Shown here piece by piece: positions 14,523 to 20,650 of a DNA stretch of 20,650 nt. The notes beneath the pieces are model-generated. The model had not been told where the DNA came from. It made no database searches and saw nothing but the letters and a program-made list of their open reading frames with translations. The DNA is taken from positions 1 through 20,650 of the forward strand of contig AQYM01000033.1 of assembly GCA_000380705.1 (NCBI GenBank). Direction: 5' to 3'. Source of the DNA: Crenarchaeota archaeon SCGC AAA471-B05 (GTDB lineage: Archaea; Thermoproteota; Thermoprotei; Gearchaeales; Gearchaeaceae). A program made the position numbers and the translations under genes. Positions within the stretch are counted from its first letter, which is position 1. Each line of letters opens with the position of its first letter.

Positions 14523-15260
14523 TTAACCTAGATTTCTTTCTTGAATTTCCTTTGGTTTTTCTTTTTCTATTATAAATTTTGTGTTTATAATATATGGCAT
14601 AAATTCATCAATTTCTCTTAATAAAATTTTTAATGCCGGAGCTAATTCACTATAATCTAAAACATCTTCTTTAAAAATTATTGTTAATGAATTTTCTTCA
14701 ATTTTTACGTTTATTTTTTCCTTCTTTGTCCCTTTTATTCGTCTTAATACTAAATATAGAACTTTTTCCTCCGGTTTTTCAATTTTCTTTCTTGCAATAA
14801 TATGATATACTATAGTTTTACCTGCTAACGGATGATTGAAATCCACAACAACTCTTCCTCCACTAACTGTTATTATTGTAACTTCTTGTTCTCCTAACTT
14901 TACTCTTTGACCTGCTCGCGGTATAATTCCTTCTTTAGAAAATTCCTTAGCATTAATTACTTTTATTTTTTGGGGGTCCCGTATTCCAAAGGCAAATTGT
15001 GGGGGCACTTCAATTGTATTTTTAATTCCTAATTCAATTCCATTCTTTATTATTTCATCCTCTACGTATTTTTGAAAATATCCTTTACCTAATATTATAA
15101 GCAAGGGTTCAAACCTAATTTCCTCTTTAACAAATTTCTCTTTTTTAGCTACTTCTTCTATGTTTGTATCTAATAATTCGTTTGTATCTTTTATTCTTAC
15201 TTCGTAATCTACCAATAAAAAATCTCCTTCATTTAGGGTAATTTTATTCTTTTCTTCCAT
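14523..15260 (-). CDS. FKBP-type peptidyl-prolyl isomerase, long archaeal SlyD-like form
   Basis: The 245-residue protein speeds cis-trans isomerisation at proline and should act as a cytosolic folding helper. The FKBP core covers about 8-95 (GDFLLVDYEV, FEPLLIILGKGY, EVPPQFAFG) and resumes at about 136-160 with VVVDFNHPLAGKTIVYHI, the SlyD-type signature. The segment at about 96-135 is the IF chaperone insert. Residues 160-245 form an extra charged C-terminal domain found in long archaeal FKBPs. No signal peptide or metal-binding His-rich tail is visible. The gene starts 31 nt after the CYTH gene, so co-transcription is likely, though a TTAAAATC element about 28 nt upstream might give it its own start. 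Confidence 0.9.
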   Translation of the reverse strand: MEEKNKITLNEGDFLLVDYEVRIKDTNELLDTNIEEVAKKEKFVKEEIRFEPLLIILGKGYFQKYVEDEIIKNGIELGIKNTIEVPPQFAFGIRDPQKIKVINAKEFSKEGIIPRAGQRVKLGEQEVTIITVSGGRVVVDFNHPLAGKTIVYHIIARKKIEKPEEKVLYLVLRRIKGTKKEKINVKIEENSLTIIFKEDVLDYSELAPALKILLREIDEFMPYIINTKFIIEKEKPKEIQERNLG

Positions 15261-15291
15261 CTTCGATATCTAAAAATCTTCAATAAAGATT

Positions 15292-15813
15292 TTAAGTTTT
15301 AAGAAGCATTAATTCAGAGTAGGTTTCCTTAATAATACTATCCTTACTCATACCTATTTCATTTAGCATTTTGATTAAAGCATTAATATCCAATTTTTCA
15401 TCAGCTTCAATTTCCACAAAAGTTCCTAGGTTATCAACATTATCTAAGTAAAGTTTAATTTGATCTTTTGCAAATTCTTTTCTTTTTTTCTTTATCACCA
15501 AAGTTTTTCTTAGGTTTAATTTAGATAATATTTTCTCCATAGCTAATGGGTCTGAAATTTCAACAGCAATTTCTCTTCTTATTTTACCTTCTGTTTCTTC
15601 TCTTTTTCCTTTATAAACTAGGTAGTATTTGCCATTCTCTTCTCTTATTCTTAATACTTCGTCTTTCAAGAATAAATCATTGGTAGGAAAATCAAAGTAA
15701 GAGTCAATTTGTTCGTACTCATTTACGAACTCAAGTTTTAATTTTTCAATAATGGCAACTAATTTATTTTCATCGCTTATTTTCACCTTTATTTCTTTTT
15801 CTAAATGTTGCAT
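15292..15813 (-). CDS. CYTH-domain phosphohydrolase/cyclase-like protein
   Basis: This 173-residue protein has the CYTH fold shared by class IV adenylate cyclases, thiamine triphosphatases and inorganic triphosphatases, which act on triphosphates inside a beta-barrel tunnel with divalent metal. The N-terminal ExExK signature is E5-K-E7-I-K9, and the middle has the expected alternating charged strands: DEVLRIREENGKYYLVYKG, then REIAVEIS, then FVEIEADE. The length is normal. I start at ATG 15813 because it puts the ExExK motif at the usual place; an upstream in-frame extension would add 26 unrelated residues and run through the divergent promoter. The substrate cannot be told from sequence; triphosphatase activity is at least as likely as cAMP synthesis. 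Confidence 0.85.
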   Translation of the reverse strand: MQHLEKEIKVKISDENKLVAIIEKLKLEFVNEYEQIDSYFDFPTNDLFLKDEVLRIREENGKYYLVYKGKREETEGKIRREIAVEISDPLAMEKILSKLNLRKTLVIKKKRKEFAKDQIKLYLDNVDNLGTFVEIEADEKLDINALIKMLNEIGMSKDSIIKETYSELMLLKT

Positions 15814-15829
15814 AAATATAATAAAAAGA

Positions 15830-15840
15830 TTTATTTTAAG
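15830..15840. promoter_or_regulatory. TATA-like element shared by the CYTH gene and a small divergent gene
   Basis: TTTATTTTAAG, read on the opposite strand as CTTAAAATAAA, is centred about 22 nt from both the CYTH ATG (15813) and the small-gene GTG (15857). The 43-bp gap has no room for two separate standard promoters, so shared use is likely. Confidence 0.4.
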
Positions 15841-15856
15841 AATTTTCTCATTATAT

Positions 15857-16027
15857 GTGGAAAGAGTACTACTAAGACCGGAAGTAATCAAACAGATACT
15901 ATTGTTAATACTAAATAGACATTTTGAACTTGGCTTAAAAAATCTTAAAATCGATTTAATTTATAACAATATGAAACTAGTTACACTGAATATAAACGGA
16001 TCGATAGAATACATTCCTAAAAAGTAA
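15857..16027 (+). CDS. Small protein A, unknown function, paired with a similar downstream small protein
   Basis: I do not recognise this 56-residue protein. It has an amphipathic helix-like N-terminal half (about 5-30) and a strand-rich second half with the pattern NLKIDLIYNNMKLVTLNIN followed by GSIEYIPKK. I use GTG 15857, which sits about 22 nt from a TATA-like element. The ATG further upstream lies inside the divergent CYTH gene, and the internal ATG would remove the helix. The tail resembles that of the next gene, so the two may be tandem paralogues. No membrane segment, metal-site or nucleic-acid motif is evident. Its reality is supported by the promoter spacing and the resemblance, not by a known family. 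Confidence 0.55.
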   Translation: MERVLLRPEVIKQILLLILNRHFELGLKNLKIDLIYNNMKLVTLNINGSIEYIPKK

Positions 16028-16032
16028 ATAAA

Positions 16033-16042
16033 TTTATATAAA
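16033..16042 (+). promoter_or_regulatory. TATA box of small protein B gene
   Basis: TTTATATAAA is centred 26 nt before ATG 16064, the standard leaderless spacing. This is one of the best TATA matches in the window. Confidence 0.65.
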
Positions 16043-16063
16043 AAAAAAGATAAGAATTTAAAA

Positions 16064-16267
16064 ATGTCAGAAAAAGAACCTACCCTAGCAGAATTGACAA
16101 TAAATCCACTATTTGCATTTATTACAGAAATAATTAAGGTGATATTAGGTACTGGCTGGGCTACAAATTTAAACTTGGCCGTTTCTTTATATGTAGGGGA
16201 AACTAAACTCGGAACGATAAAATTTGAAGGGGACGCAAAAATACATCCTTTCGAAGTAAAAAAATAG
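16064..16267 (+). CDS. Small protein B, unknown function
   Basis: This 67-residue protein is not one I recognise. Residues 1-11 are acidic, 12-30 are hydrophobic or amphipathic (NPLFAFITEIIKVILG), and 33-67 look like beta strands: NLNLAVSLYVGETKLGTIKF, then EGDAKIHPFEVKK. The tail can be aligned with small protein A just upstream: both show NL, a hydrophobic strand ending in LY or IY, KL-x-T, a Gly, Ile, Pro and a terminal KK. A strong TATA box at the right distance and codon use like the neighbours support a real, separately transcribed, leaderless gene. A T-rich tract follows the stop. The hydrophobic segment is short for a membrane anchor, so a soluble protein is more likely. Confidence 0.7.
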   Translation: MSEKEPTLAELTINPLFAFITEIIKVILGTGWATNLNLAVSLYVGETKLGTIKFEGDAKIHPFEVKK

Positions 16268-16272
16268 TTGAA

Positions 16273-16292
16273 TTTTTTTTATTTAATTTTTT
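16273..16292 (+). terminator. T-rich tract, candidate transcription terminator
   Basis: Two T runs (eight and six bases) separated by a short A/T spacer directly follow the stop of small protein B. Archaeal termination occurs at U-rich RNA and is aided by aCPSF1, so this is a plausible end for a strongly transcribed small gene. Confidence 0.4.
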
Positions 16293-16319
16293 ATGAAGAG
16301 GTTATGACTAAATAAAATT

Positions 16320-17108
16320 ATGATATGCATCCTTTCAGATTTTGGTGTTGAAAGCATATATGTTGCTGAGATGATAGGAGTAATTAAAACCATTAATCCT
16401 AAGGCTGAAATTTTAATACTTAAAAATAACATAACAAGACATAACATTTTTGAAGGAGCTTTTATTCTTAATGAAATTTCTAAATACTTTCCCAACGGAA
16501 CTATTTTCTTATGCGTAGTAGATCCTACGGTAGGTTCTAATCGGCTGCCATTAATTGTAGTTACAAAGAAAAATATCTACATAGGGCCTGACAATGGATT
16601 ATTTTTTATCGTTGCTAAAAATGAGGGAATAAAGGAAATCTATAAGATAGAAATTTCAAAAATCTTTGGTAATGAAATTTCTATGACTTTTCATGGCAGA
16701 GACATATTTGCAAAAGTAGCTGCAATACTTAGTTTAGGTTTTAAACCAGATTTTCTAGGTTTGCCTATAACTTCTATTTCTGAACTTTGGTTAGATAAAG
16801 CTCAAGTAGGTGATGAATACATTAAAGGAAGAATTATATACATAGATGATTTTGGCAACTTAATAACAAACATTTCAAAAGAAGACTTTTTAAAAGCTAA
16901 GCTGGGTATGATTAGTCAATTAAAAGTCAAGATTAATAATGTTGAGTATGAATTACCCTTTGTAAAAACCTATTCTGAGGTTAATGTAGGTTCACCTCTT
17001 ATTTTAATAAACAGTTTTAATTTGGTAGAGATAGCTGTAAATCAAGGCAACGCCCAGAAATTTTTCGGTGTTAACGTAGGAGACCTCGTTGAATTGTTTC
17101 AGGCATGA
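16320..17108 (+). CDS. SAM hydroxide adenosyltransferase (DUF62 / SAM hydrolase family)
   Basis: This 262-residue protein belongs to the family that splits S-adenosylmethionine with water (hydroxide) to adenosine and methionine, related to bacterial fluorinases and chlorinases. Typical marks are LSDFG at 5-9, VVDPTVGS at 66-73, IGPDNGL at 88-94, FHGRDIFAKVA at 124-134 and DDFGNLITNI in the C-terminal half. D68, R75 and H125 are placed like the Asp-Arg-His set described for the archaeal hydrolase; the halogenase-specific loop is not evident. The length is normal. It overlaps rtcA by 4 nt (ATGA), implying coupled translation. Why SAM hydrolysis is linked to RNA 3'-end cyclisation is unclear; gene pairing may only reflect operon packing. 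Confidence 0.92.
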   Translation: MICILSDFGVESIYVAEMIGVIKTINPKAEILILKNNITRHNIFEGAFILNEISKYFPNGTIFLCVVDPTVGSNRLPLIVVTKKNIYIGPDNGLFFIVAKNEGIKEIYKIEISKIFGNEISMTFHGRDIFAKVAAILSLGFKPDFLGLPITSISELWLDKAQVGDEYIKGRIIYIDDFGNLITNISKEDFLKAKLGMISQLKVKINNVEYELPFVKTYSEVNVGSPLILINSFNLVEIAVNQGNAQKFFGVNVGDLVELFQA

Positions 17109-18163
17109 TCAAAATAGATGGAAGTTTTGGTGAAGGAGGAGGTCAAATATTACGAACAGCTATTGCTTTATCAGCAATAACAGGTAAAGCTATACATATT
17201 TATAATATAAGAGCTAAAAGAGATAATCCTGGTTTAAGACCACAACACCTTACAGCCGTTAAAGCTATAGCTGAGATATGTAATGCCAAAGTAGAAGGAT
17301 TAAAAATAAGCTCTAAAGAAATAACTTTTATTCCTGGCCATGTTTCTGCCAAAAATTACGAATTCAATGTGGGTACCGCTGGATCGGTAACTCTTGTATT
17401 ACAAGCACTTTTACCCGTTTTAAACTTTGCAGAAAAACCCATTTTTGTAAGATTAATAGGGGGGACGGAAGTACCTAAGTCGCCTACTTTTTCGTATTTT
17501 CGAAATGTTTTACTTTATTATTTATTTAAAATGGGTCTAAAAATTAACGTGAACCTTCTGAAACATGGTTTTTATCCAAGGGGTGGAGGTATAGTGGAAG
17601 TAGAACTGGAACCTTCTAAACTACAATCAATTTACTATGAAAACTTTGGGAAGATAGAAGAGATTTACTTTGAAGCTTATTCGGAAGGTTTACCTGAACA
17701 TGTTACTATAAGAGAAATAAATGAAGCTTTTAACGTTTTGTCTGACTATAATATTTCAAAAGAACTGATTAAATTTAATAAAAAATCGGTAAGTTTGGAA
17801 GAAAGCAAAGGAAATATAGGCAATTTCTTTTTCATAATGGCTAAAGGTTCGCACAATGCAGTTTTAGGATATGATAGTATAGGTTTAAAAGGTATACCTG
17901 CAGAAAAAGTAGCAAGAGAGCCAGTCCAATTAATACTAGAGAACATATTTAAGACCAATGCACCTTTGGATATTTTTGCAGGAGATCAGATATTAATATG
18001 GGCTTCTCTTGCCAAAGGAACAACAAGTTTCCGTACACATAAACTTACTTTACACGCATTTACGACTTTATATATTTTGAAGGAAATTTTGGATATCAAG
18101 TATAGTATTGAAGGCAAATTAAACGAAGTTTCACGTATAATAATAGAAGGAAAAAACATCTGA
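17105..18163 (+). CDS. rtcA: RNA 3'-terminal phosphate cyclase (RtcA)
   Basis: RtcA uses ATP to convert an RNA 3'-phosphate into a 2',3'-cyclic phosphate through a protein-His-AMP intermediate. The 352-residue protein has the family N-terminus (IDGSFGEGGGQILRTAIALS at 4-23), RAKRDNPGLRPQHL at 36-49, the NVGTAGSVTLVLQALLP block at 88-104, the PRGGG motif at 158-162, and AGDQ at 292-295. H317 in the THKLTLHAFTTLYILKE region is the best candidate for the adenylated His, by analogy with the bacterial enzyme. The length is normal. The ATG overlaps the preceding stop by 4 nt. It shares the window with aCPSF1 and aCPSF2, other RNA-end enzymes. Confidence 0.95.
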   Translation: MIKIDGSFGEGGGQILRTAIALSAITGKAIHIYNIRAKRDNPGLRPQHLTAVKAIAEICNAKVEGLKISSKEITFIPGHVSAKNYEFNVGTAGSVTLVLQALLPVLNFAEKPIFVRLIGGTEVPKSPTFSYFRNVLLYYLFKMGLKINVNLLKHGFYPRGGGIVEVELEPSKLQSIYYENFGKIEEIYFEAYSEGLPEHVTIREINEAFNVLSDYNISKELIKFNKKSVSLEESKGNIGNFFFIMAKGSHNAVLGYDSIGLKGIPAEKVAREPVQLILENIFKTNAPLDIFAGDQILIWASLAKGTTSFRTHKLTLHAFTTLYILKEILDIKYSIEGKLNEVSRIIIEGKNI

Positions 18164-18245
18164 CGAACTACTCTCTCGTAAGGAATGGTATTCTTGTAAT
18201 TCTCAAATAAAAACAAATTAATATTTTTTATATTATTTTTTATTC

Positions 18246-18851
18246 ATGCCATATGAATTTGAATTTACAGGAGCCACAATTGTAGGAATGATATATTCTG
18301 ATGGTGTAATTCTAGCAGGAGAAAAAAGAGTTGCTATAGGTAATTTTCTTTTAAGTAAAGCAGGTAAAAAAGTTTTTAAAGTTTTAGATAATATAGGGAT
18401 TGCAAGCGCAGGTATCTTAGCTGATATGCAAGCAATCTCTAAAATTTTAGCAGCAGATATAAGGTTATATGAATTGGAGAATAAAAGACAAGCTTCAGTT
18501 AAAACTGCTGCCAAATTATTAGCTAATATATTATATAGTAGGAAATATTTCCCATTTCTCGCTTCAACAATAATAGGCGGAATAGATAAAAACGGTAAGC
18601 ATTTATTTAGCTTAGATCCTATCGGTTCGTTGATTGAAGATAAATACGTAGCATTAGGCAGTGGTTCTGAATTAGCATTAAGCGTAATAGAGGGAGAATA
18701 TAATGAAAAAATGTCCTATGAAGAAGCTAAAAATTTGGCATATAAAGCTATAAAACTGGCATGCGGAAGAGATGTATTATCTGGGGATGGTGTAGATATG
18801 TTAATAATAGATTCGTCATTTACTAACGAAATTTTCATTCCTTTAAAATAG
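18246..18851 (+). CDS. psmB: Proteasome beta subunit, predicted non-catalytic (Thr1 replaced by Ala)
   Basis: This 201-residue beta subunit has the family fold and signatures (VILAGEKR, KAGKKVFKV, LGSGSELALSVIE, GDGVDMLIID) but reads FTG-ATIVGM where an active subunit has TG-TTTVG. The nucleophilic Thr1 is therefore Ala (A10 of the precursor). It should be neither autoprocessed nor active, although the E17 and K33 equivalents remain. Crenarchaeal proteasomes are known to combine an inactive beta with a catalytic one; the catalytic partner is encoded at 13542-14198. A short nine-residue N-terminal stretch precedes the Ala. A/T-rich elements at 18215-18235 precede the start; the exact TATA is ambiguous. 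The 3' end overlaps the convergent Trm5-like gene by 17 bp. Confidence 0.94.
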   Translation: MPYEFEFTGATIVGMIYSDGVILAGEKRVAIGNFLLSKAGKKVFKVLDNIGIASAGILADMQAISKILAADIRLYELENKRQASVKTAAKLLANILYSRKYFPFLASTIIGGIDKNGKHLFSLDPIGSLIEDKYVALGSGSELALSVIEGEYNEKMSYEEAKNLAYKAIKLACGRDVLSGDGVDMLIIDSSFTNEIFIPLK

Positions 18852-19896
18852 AAAGTTCACAATAAACTAAATTTTCATTAATAAATAAATTCAATACCTT
18901 TTTAAATGAAAAATTTAGTATTTTATAATTTTTCTTAAGAAGTTCTTCTTCGATATTTATCCTTACATCACTATAATCTTCCTCTTTGGAGATAGCAAAT
19001 AAGCAAAGCTTTCCTCTACTTTTAATCAATTGTAAAGAAAAATTTAACAAATCCAAAAATTTAGCTGGTTTAGAAATTATAACTCTATCGAACTTATCTC
19101 TTAGGCTTTTTAAGTTTAAATTAAGTGTATTTAAGTAAATTGGTAAAACAAATCTTTCTACACCATTCAATTTAACGTTTTTTGTGAGATAAGTATATAG
19201 CCGTATTTCATCTTCAAAAGCATAGATAAAGTTCTGATATTTTTTTGCGATTAATATTGAAGCATAGCCTAATGTTGCTCCTATTTCTGCTATCATTTCG
19301 TTAAATGATATTTCATTTGATATTTCCCTTAAGAACAACATTAACCTAGGATCGGGTATAATATCTGAGAAGTTAAAATGAAGAATTATATCTTTTTCCT
19401 TTAATTTGTATTCATGTATTTCTTTGCCAAAAATTAATTGAGGTTTTTTTCCTTTGTGAATTAAGTTAATGTTATTTATCTTATAAATTGCCTCAATATC
19501 TTTTTTAATTAAGCAGAAATATTCTATTATTTCTTTTTGAAATTTTTCTTCATTAATTTCTGCTATTATAATCCCGTTTATGGATAAATAACGGGTAGGA
19601 GTTTTAGTTATTAATCTTTCTTCTTTAAATTTCTCTACGATTTCTTTTATTTTTAAAATCTTTCTCCTGCCTAACATATTCTTTTCAGTTAAAATAAAAT
19701 CGGGAACAATTTTACGGATTTCATTAATTTCCATTTCTGTTAACGGTTTTTTCAACGGGAAAAATACATTTTCATTTTCCCTTAGAACATGGTAAAATCT
19801 ATCAATTAAATCCATCTTATTCAAAAAGTACCTTACTTCTTCAGCAAATGTTTTATTAACTCCTAAAGCAATCTTTTTTGAATAAATTTTTTCCAT
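18835..19896 (-). CDS. Trm5-family methyltransferase-like protein with degenerate catalytic motifs
   Basis: Trm5 methylates G37 of tRNA. The 353-residue length and layout match archaeal Trm5: an N-terminal D1 region (LIDRFYHVLRENENVFFPL at 30-48), a D2 region with RYLSINGIIIAEI at 102-114, LIFGKEIHEYKLKE at 154-167, and a Rossmann domain from about 200. Key positions are altered. The SAM-binding motif that is usually D-x-F-A-G-V-G-P-F reads EIGATLGYA at 204-212. The TER-R segment carrying the proposed base reads LFLRE near 187-191. The N-L-P (or N-P-P) motif reads SKP at 275-277. It may be a non-catalytic or repurposed paralogue. The ATG lies 5 nt behind tRNA-Lys, with no room for an independent promoter. 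Confidence 0.75.
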   Translation of the reverse strand: MEKIYSKKIALGVNKTFAEEVRYFLNKMDLIDRFYHVLRENENVFFPLKKPLTEMEINEIRKIVPDFILTEKNMLGRRKILKIKEIVEKFKEERLITKTPTRYLSINGIIIAEINEEKFQKEIIEYFCLIKKDIEAIYKINNINLIHKGKKPQLIFGKEIHEYKLKEKDIILHFNFSDIIPDPRLMLFLREISNEISFNEMIAEIGATLGYASILIAKKYQNFIYAFEDEIRLYTYLTKNVKLNGVERFVLPIYLNTLNLNLKSLRDKFDRVIISKPAKFLDLLNFSLQLIKSRGKLCLFAISKEEDYSDVRINIEEELLKKNYKILNFSFKKVLNLFINENLVYCELSILKE

Positions 19897-19901
19897 TAAT
19901 A

Positions 19902-19975
19902 CGGGCGCGGCGGGATTTGAACCCGCGACCCTTGGGTTAAAAGCCCAATACTCTTCCTGGCTGAGCTACGCGCCC
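19902..19975 (-). tRNA. tRNA-Lys, anticodon UUU
   Basis: The acceptor GGGCGCG pairs with CGCGCCC. The D stem is GCTC/GAGT. The anticodon stem TTGGG/CCCAA encloses CTTTTAA (anticodon TTT). The T stem is GCGGG/CCCGC around TTCAAAT, and the discriminator is G. It is 74 nt, intronless, with no encoded CCA. A Trm5-like coding sequence begins 5 nt beyond its 3' end on the same strand. Confidence 0.97.
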
Positions 19976-20002
19976 TCCATTCTTATTATTATTTTTATTT
20001 AT

Positions 20003-20030
20003 CTTAAATAAATAAGCCTTAAATAAATAA
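20003..20030. repeat. Tandem 13-bp direct repeat in the tRNA-Lys/rpoH divergent region
   Basis: CTTAAATAAATAA occurs at 20003-20015 and again exactly at 20018-20030, a 15-bp period. It lies 28-55 nt upstream of tRNA-Lys, where TATA and BRE elements or a regulator site would be expected. A chance A/T-rich duplication is also possible. Confidence 0.4.
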
Positions 20031-20046
20031 CCTTTTACAGTGAAAT

Positions 20047-20058
20047 TTTTTTATATTA
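20047..20058 (+). promoter_or_regulatory. TATA box of the rpoH-rpoB operon
   Basis: TTTTTTATATTA is centred about 36 nt before ATG 20089, predicting a start near 20079 and a short leader of about 10 nt. Confidence 0.5.
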
Positions 20059-20088
20059 GTTTAACATAATTATTACTACAATCGTTAA

Positions 20089-20349
20089 ATGGGTAAGACA
20101 AATTTTAACATTCTTGAGCATGAATTGGTTCCAGAACATATTATACTAAGTAAAAAAGAAAAAATAAAACTTTTAAAAGAATTGAACATTAAGCCACATC
20201 AATTACCATGGATATTAGTTTCTGATCCTGTTTGCAAAAAGATTGGTGCTAAACCGGGAGATGTAATAATGATAATAAGAAAAAGTCCTACTGCAGGTAA
20301 AACTGTAGCATATCGTTATGTTGTCCCTATAAAGGTAAAGGAAGCATGA
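20089..20349 (+). CDS. rpoH: DNA-directed RNA polymerase subunit H (Rpo5)
   Basis: Rpo5 is the archaeal counterpart of the C-terminal domain of eukaryotic RPB5 and sits at the downstream-DNA jaw of RNA polymerase. The 86-residue protein shows the family pattern: FNILEHELVPEHIILS at the N-terminus, LLKELNIKPHQLPWILVSDP in the middle, then GAKPGDVIMIIRKSPTAGKT and YRYVV at the end. The length is normal. Its TGA stop overlaps the ATG of rpoB in ATGA, the usual archaeal arrangement at the head of the rpoH-rpoB-rpoA operon. Confidence 0.97.
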   Translation: MGKTNFNILEHELVPEHIILSKKEKIKLLKELNIKPHQLPWILVSDPVCKKIGAKPGDVIMIIRKSPTAGKTVAYRYVVPIKVKEA

Positions 20350-20650
20350 GTACAGAAATTACACGTGAAGATTTATGGGTTCTCGTTGAATCTTTTATAA
20401 AAGAAAAGGGTTTAGCAAGATTACATCTTGATTCTTATAACGATTTTATCAGAAAAGGATTGCAACAAATCATCGATGAAAATAAGGTTATTCAAATAAT
20501 GGTAAGAACAACTACAGGACAAAGAGAAGCTGTGGAAGGAAGCTATATAGTTTTAGGTAAAATAACAGTTGAAGAACCTAAAATAAGAGAAGCAAAAGGT
20601 TTTGAGATTAAGCTTACACCAACAGAATGTAGACTAAGGGGTCTAACATA
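20346..20650 (+). CDS. rpoB: DNA-directed RNA polymerase subunit B (Rpo2), N-terminal part, cut by window edge
   Basis: The frame from ATG 20346 stays open to the end of the window, giving the first 101 residues. The sequence begins MSTEITREDLWVLVESFIKE and continues with HLDSYNDFIRKGLQQI, the conserved N-terminal lobe of archaeal RNA polymerase subunit B, and EIKLTPTECRLRGLT, where archaeal B subunits have a conserved P-x-E-x-R-x-R-like stretch. The full protein would be over 1,100 residues. The ATGA overlap with rpoH indicates translational coupling. Confidence 0.95.
   Translation, partial: MSTEITREDLWVLVESFIKEKGLARLHLDSYNDFIRKGLQQIIDENKVIQIMVRTTTGQREAVEGSYIVLGKITVEEPKIREAKGFEIKLTPTECRLRGLT

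Noticed and set aside
15752..15856. N-terminal extension of small protein A from an upstream ATG
   Set aside because: It would lie within the CYTH coding sequence and across the divergent promoter; GTG 15857 fits the TATA spacing.
15814..15891. 26-residue N-terminal extension of the CYTH protein
   Set aside because: It displaces the ExExK motif from its usual place and overlaps the opposite gene and the promoter.
1..20650. CRISPR array or intact insertion sequence
   Set aside because: No regularly spaced repeats and no transposase reading frame are visible in the window.

Overview
The window reads as a chromosome segment of a very AT-rich member of the archaeal phylum Thermoproteota (Crenarchaeota), most likely a Sulfolobales relative. 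The evidence is archaeal throughout: a TFB-type transcription factor, archaeosine tRNA-guanine transglycosylase, two Sm-like proteins including the long SmAP3 type, archaeal eL37 and eL38 ribosomal proteins, two proteasome beta subunits of which one lacks its catalytic Thr, aCPSF1 and aCPSF2, Rpo5 and the start of RpoB, tRNAs without encoded CCA, TATA boxes about 22-30 nt from leaderless starts, and GGTGA-type Shine-Dalgarno sites at internal genes. No complete insertion sequence, CRISPR array or rRNA is visible.

Region by region. (1) Positions 194-4365, minus strand: five overlapping genes run from a divergent TFB through a coiled-coil protein and a type II/IV-secretion ATPase to two small membrane proteins that look like a split GspF/TadC platform. 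No pilin is visible. (2) Positions 4523-7277: SmAP3 and tgtA (plus), convergent with a PAC2-family proteasome chaperone-like gene whose C-terminus is a HbYX motif. (3) Positions 7789-9919: aCPSF2 overlaps a presenilin-like intramembrane aspartyl protease. (4) Positions 9914-10706, minus: lsm, rpl37e, tRNA-Ala(GGC), tRNA-Val(GAC) and rpl38e; rpl37e appears to start with AUU and its Shine-Dalgarno site can fold into a hairpin with the end of lsm. A PUA-domain gene diverges from lsm across a palindromic TATA box. (5) Positions 11644-14198, minus: catalytic proteasome beta followed, with a 1-nt overlap, by aCPSF1. (6) Positions 14523-15813, minus: CYTH-domain and FKBP-type genes. (7) Positions 15857-18851, plus: two small, apparently related proteins of unknown function, SAM hydroxide adenosyltransferase-like, rtcA and the T1A proteasome beta. 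(8) Positions 18835-19975, minus: a Trm5-like protein with eroded catalytic motifs, 5 nt behind tRNA-Lys(UUU). (9) Positions 20089-20650: rpoH and the 5' part of rpoB.

Most of the window is an informational core: RNA 3'-end formation and termination (aCPSF1, aCPSF2, RtcA), tRNA modification, RNA-binding Sm and PUA proteins, translation, and proteasome components. The part that looks least standard is the TFB-led secretion-motor operon. Three non-coding stretches over 300 bases contain no convincing gene; two hold short fragments resembling each other and possibly the 3' end of IS200/IS605-type tnpB, and the third holds a long-loop inverted repeat.
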